Assembly (NCBI GenBank): GCA_047404195.1
Contig: JBDOIU010000001.1
Location: 1 to 8,459 of the forward strand
Direction of reading: 5' to 3'
Source: JAJRRL01 sp047404195
GTDB lineage: Bacteria; Pseudomonadota; Gammaproteobacteria; JAJRRL01
DNA: 8,459 nucleotides
In this document: in pieces, positions 6,214-8,459 of the stretch
Numbering within the stretch: position 1 is the stretch's first letter
How the letters are laid out: each line of letters opens with the position of its first letter
Notes under the pieces: model-generated
The model's database searches: none
Told to the model about the DNA's origin: nothing
The model's input: only the letters and a program-made list of their open reading frames with translations
Program-made: the position numbers and the translations under genes

Positions 6214-6230
6214 TGTTAGTATTTCTAACA
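6214..6230. promoter_or_regulatory. 17-bp palindrome with T-N11-A core, candidate LysR-family operator
   Basis: TGTTAG-TATTT-CTAACA is a perfect 6-bp inverted repeat with a 5-bp centre. It includes TTAG-N5-CTAA, a T-N11-A arrangement of the kind bound by LysR-type regulators. It lies between the divergent SnoaL and dioxygenase genes, centred about 64 bp upstream of the predicted SnoaL transcription start and directly after the dioxygenase -35. A LysR gene, now frameshifted, is in the same gene set. Confidence 0.5.
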
Positions 6231-6279
6231 AGTCATGTGAGTATGGCTTAATTTTAACACATTATAAGGTTTCTGTGTC

Positions 6280-6885
6280 ATGTCCCAGAAAGGTTTAAAT
6301 CATGCGGTTACACCTGCTCAGGTAGAAGGTCTTTTCTACCCTTTGTGTGAGTATATTCCAATAAGAGCAAGTCTTTTTAAAGACGAAAATTCTTTATTGA
6401 CTGTTCCAAGATTATGCGTCACCGGTCAATTGCTGACAAATTCTACCGATACACTATCTGGTTATCGTATTGAGGTCTGGCAAGCAGACCACAAAGGTGT
6501 TTATGATCATCCTGAGAGTTGCTTGCATGGTCGAACGACAACGTCCGAATTTTTATATCATGCAGCAACACTCACTGACTCAATGGGAGGGTATCAATTT
6601 GTAACCCTTAAGCCTGCTCCATACAATGATCACGGTGATTGGCGAACGCCTCATATTCACTTTAAGGTCTTTGACCTTAATGGTAAGCATTGTCTCACTA
6701 CTCAAATGTACTTTGCAGGCGAGTCACTGAATTCACAAGATTCACATTTGTGTTCCTTGGATGTGGATGAGCAATCCAGGCTGATTGTGCATCCGAAAGA
6801 AACCGCTGGGGATTGTGGCAAGCAGCGAATCTTGCATTGTCATCATAATCTGGTTTTAGATTGTTTGGGTGTAATCAATGGGTGA
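6280..6885 (+). CDS. Intradiol ring-cleavage dioxygenase (protocatechuate 3,4-dioxygenase-like)
   Basis: 201 residues. Non-haem Fe(III) enzymes of this family cleave catechol-type rings between the hydroxyls. The protein has the N-terminal TPAQVEGLFYP (11-21; usual form TPxQxEGPFYP), then strands ending in GYRIEVWQADHKGVYDH (61-77), GGYQFVTLKPAPY (103-115) and RTPHIHFKVF (122-131). The four iron ligands can be assigned as Tyr75, Tyr115, His125 and His127, and Arg122 fits the substrate-side arginine. TTQMYFAGE (140-148) is also family-typical. It is soluble and has no signal peptide. AAGG (6266-6269) is 10 nt before the ATG, a long but usable spacing. No other aromatic-degradation genes are near, so the substrate is unknown. 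It is divergent from the SnoaL set and may have been controlled by the same regulator. All ligands are present, so it looks functional. Confidence 0.9.
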   Translation: MSQKGLNHAVTPAQVEGLFYPLCEYIPIRASLFKDENSLLTVPRLCVTGQLLTNSTDTLSGYRIEVWQADHKGVYDHPESCLHGRTTTSEFLYHAATLTDSMGGYQFVTLKPAPYNDHGDWRTPHIHFKVFDLNGKHCLTTQMYFAGESLNSQDSHLCSLDVDEQSRLIVHPKETAGDCGKQRILHCHHNLVLDCLGVING

Positions 6886-6932
6886 TGACAATCTTTTTCG
6901 CAAATAAAGAGTGGGGTAGTGCTGCTTTTGTA

Positions 6933-6985
6933 CCAAGCTGATGCCTCCATTGATAAGGCAGACTTGGGTTTAACAAGTTTTTTGT
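6933..6985 (+). terminator. Possible terminator of the dioxygenase gene
   Basis: CCAAG-CTG-CCT on the left pairs with AGG-CAG-CTTGG on the right with small bulges (6933-6967), followed by GTTTAACAAGTTTTTT. The stem is imperfect and the T run begins about 10 nt after it, so the call is weak. Confidence 0.3.
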
Positions 6986-7079
6986 AAAATTTCTTGGACT
7001 ATGTAAATTTATTGGAGAAAATGTTTTTTCATACACAAACGCCTCCAACATGTACAGTCTTCTTCAAAAAAAACTTGTT
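6972..7079. repeat. Long imperfect inverted repeat, about 108 bp
   Basis: The outer arms AACAAGTTTTTT (6972-6983) and AAAAAACTTGTT (7068-7079) are complementary. Inner segments TTGGAG (7012-7016 region) and CTCCAA (7043-7048), and GACTATGTA/TGTACAGTC, continue the pairing with bulges. The loop is about 25 nt. This could be a MITE-like remnant or a structured RNA. No target-site duplication was recognised. Confidence 0.45.
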
Positions 7080-7463
7080 CGCATTGGTAGCCAGTTACTG
7101 CTTTCTATATAAGATTCAGCACATCTGGATACTAGGCCTGTTCTCACTTAATAATACCCTTAGTTAAGGGATCGATTTGTCTTTAGCATCAGCTTGTGTC
7201 TATGTTTAGGCATTGAGGTGTTTTGAATCCGGGATTATGCCTCATTATCTCGCTGAGGAGTAATCAGTGCTACTGAAGATCCTGGCCAGTGAAGCAGTGC
7301 AGTAATTCATGAATAGTTCTGTAAATATGTTACTTTTACATTGATTTATGTTCAAGCGCACTGTTCTACGAACAATTTTTGGTTTACACTGTCGTACTGA
7401 CTGATGGTGCTATGTTTTTGTGTTTTGTTAATATAGTCAATTCTAGCAGCATTATTTTAGAGA

Positions 7464-7469
7464 AAGGAG
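7464..7469 (+). promoter_or_regulatory. Strong ribosome binding site of the LRR gene
   Basis: AAGGAG sits 8 nt before the ATG at 7478 and fixes the start of the repeat protein. This matters because the frame has no stop within the window. Confidence 0.8.
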
Positions 7470-7477
7470 AATCTACT

Positions 7478-8459
7478 ATGAAAGTCAAAATAACACTGTG
7501 CCAGAAACAAGAGGCCACTAATCACTACATGATTTCATTATCGAATGGTCAAGGAATAGACGTTGCTTGTGATGATGGCTTTCTTGATTTATCTGATGAG
7601 CGGTTTATTGCAGTAAAGAGCATTGGAGAAGGTGCCTTTAAGGGCTGCACAGGTTTAACATCAATCGAGCTGCCAATGGGGCTGAGTGTGATTGGTGAGA
7701 GAGCTTTTGAGTGCTGCAGCAGTTTAACATCAATTGAGCTCCCTGTGGGGGTAAGTGAAATTGGGGAAGATGCCTTTTATGGCTGCAGCGGCTTAACATC
7801 AGTCAAGTTGCCTGCCGGGTTGAAAAATATTGGACATGCTGTCTTTTGGGGCTGTGCAGGTTTAACATCAATCGACCTGCCTGACGGGATAAGTGAAATC
7901 GGATGTGTTGCCTTTGCGTTCTGTATTGGTCTAACATCAATCGATTTTCCAGCAGGACTATGTCAAATTGGAGGCAATGCCTTTAATGGCTGCACCGGTT
8001 TAACATCAGTCGAGCTGCCTGCCAGACTAGAATGTATTGATAGATATACCTTTTGTGACTGTACAGGCTTAACATCAATAGAGTTGCCTGCAGATCTAAA
8101 ATATATAGAGGGGAGTGCCTTTAGTGGCTGCACAGGCTTGACATCAATCAACCTGCCTGTTGGGTTAGAGTTCATAGGTGATGAAGCTTTTTCTTGCTGC
8201 AGTAGCTTAACATCAATTGAGCTACCTGCAGGGGTAAGTAAAATTAGATGTGGTGCCTTTCAGAACTGCTCTGGTTTAATATCCATCGGGCTGAATGCCG
8301 GATCAATTATTATTGAGGATAGTGCTTTTAATGGCTGCAATAACTTAGCATCAATTGAGCTGCCTGCAGGAATTAAACGTATTGATGAAGGAGCATTTAG
8401 GGGGTGCAGGGGGCTAGCATCAATTGTGCTCCCTGTAGGGGTACGCGTGATTGAAGAAT
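7478..8459 (+). CDS. BspA-type leucine-rich-repeat (LRR_5) protein, 5' part, runs off the right edge
   Basis: 327 complete codons are visible and the frame is open at the window end. After a unique N-terminal 48 residues come twelve gapless 23-residue repeats (residues 49-324; 69 bp each, 7622-8449), and a thirteenth begins at 8450. Each repeat follows I-G-x2-A-F-x2-C-x2-L then T-S-I-x-L-P-x-G, the BspA/TpLRR (LRR_5) type that forms a solenoid for protein binding. The Cys at repeat position 9 is present in 12 of 12. Repeats 1-9 have LTS, while 10-12 have LIS or LAS. No signal peptide or membrane segment is visible, so it is cytosolic or exported by a route that does not need Sec. Such repeats occur in surface adhesins and host-interaction proteins; the role here is not shown. 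The neighbouring gap gives no operon partner. Confidence 0.9.
   Translation, partial: MKVKITLCQKQEATNHYMISLSNGQGIDVACDDGFLDLSDERFIAVKSIGEGAFKGCTGLTSIELPMGLSVIGERAFECCSSLTSIELPVGVSEIGEDAFYGCSGLTSVKLPAGLKNIGHAVFWGCAGLTSIDLPDGISEIGCVAFAFCIGLTSIDFPAGLCQIGGNAFNGCTGLTSVELPARLECIDRYTFCDCTGLTSIELPADLKYIEGSAFSGCTGLTSINLPVGLEFIGDEAFSCCSSLTSIELPAGVSKIRCGAFQNCSGLISIGLNAGSIIIEDSAFNGCNNLASIELPAGIKRIDEGAFRGCRGLASIVLPVGVRVIEE
7622..8449 (+). repeat. Twelve tandem 69-bp LRR-coding repeats
   Basis: The period is exactly 69 bp with no insertion or deletion across 828 bp. A segment like TTAACATCAATCGAGCTGCC recurs in almost every unit with few substitutions, while the codons around positions 2-4 and 7-8 of each repeat vary. 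The near-identity at DNA level suggests expansion by unequal recombination. Confidence 0.92.

Larger units (their letters stand above)
6886..7477. other. Gene-free stretch of about 590 bp with inverted repeats
   Basis: I find no credible coding frame on either strand: stops are frequent and no start with a Shine-Dalgarno site leads to a family-like protein. It holds an imperfect hairpin after the dioxygenase (6933-6967), a long inverted repeat (6972-7079), a short hairpin CCCTTAGTTAAGGG (7153-7166 region), and AATCCGGGATT within an AGGCAT/ATGCCT pair around 7208-7242. The run of small palindromes could be a decayed mobile element or a regulatory leader for the LRR gene, but I cannot identify one. 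A good promoter for the LRR gene is not evident; TATAGT (7432-7437) lacks a -35 partner. Confidence 0.5.

Noticed and set aside
6130..6231. Longer start for the SnoaL-like gene at 6231
   Set aside because: The extra 34 residues contain the predicted promoter, are not hydrophobic or family-like, and would bury the signal peptide. The ATG at 6129 has GGAGA in front.
7963..8175. 70-codon minus-strand frame with its own repeats
   Set aside because: It is the antisense of the LRR repeats; its periodicity is inherited from them.
7622..8449. CRISPR-like array
   Set aside because: The regular 69-bp units form a single open frame with LRR_5 consensus and no direct-repeat/spacer alternation.

Overview
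The window looks like the chromosome of a gammaproteobacterium with moderate-to-low GC. The grounds are Bcr/CflA-type MFS, GcvA-like LysR and DUF378 genes, a CCA-encoding tRNA gene, sigma70-like promoters and clear Shine-Dalgarno sites. A host-associated lifestyle, for example Legionellales-like, is suggested but not proven by three things: a gene tail with eukaryote-like short motifs, a BspA-type leucine-rich-repeat gene without signal peptide, and several decayed genes.

Layout. 1-671 is the 3' end of a gene entering from the left; its low-complexity tail holds a 40-residue duplication and ends in IIDLT. 723-1958 (+) is a 12-TM drug/H+ antiporter of the Bcr/CflA family. 2237-2647 (+) is a small exported six-cysteine protein of unknown role. 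2722-2913 (-) is a CDGSH 2Fe-2S protein and 3118-3333 (-) a DUF378 membrane protein with its own promoter and terminator. 3509-3585 (+) is a CAT-anticodon tRNA that looks like tRNA-Ile2 rather than tRNA-Met.

3657-6129 (-) is a three-gene set read right to left: an exported SnoaL/NTF2-like protein (intact), a serine hydrolase of the beta-lactamase/DD-peptidase fold, and a GcvA-like LysR regulator. The hydrolase has lost its start and signal peptide to two in-frame TAA codons, and the regulator carries a frameshift, so two of the three genes are broken. Divergent from this set is an intact intradiol (protocatechuate 3,4-dioxygenase-like) enzyme, 6280-6885 (+). The shared promoter region has a 17-bp palindrome with a T-N11-A core, about 64 bp upstream of the predicted SnoaL start of transcription, which is where a LysR site would be expected. 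My reading is that this was a LysR-controlled locus that is now decaying.

6886-7477 is about 590 bp without a recognisable gene but with a long imperfect inverted repeat. From 7478 (+) to the right edge runs a BspA-type LRR gene with twelve gapless 23-residue (69-bp) repeats; it continues beyond the window.

The most rewarding points are the resurrected reading frame of the hydrolase pseudogene, the probable regulator site, the Ile2 identity of the tRNA, and the SIM-like and basic motifs in the first gene. No complete new defence or mobile system is visible.
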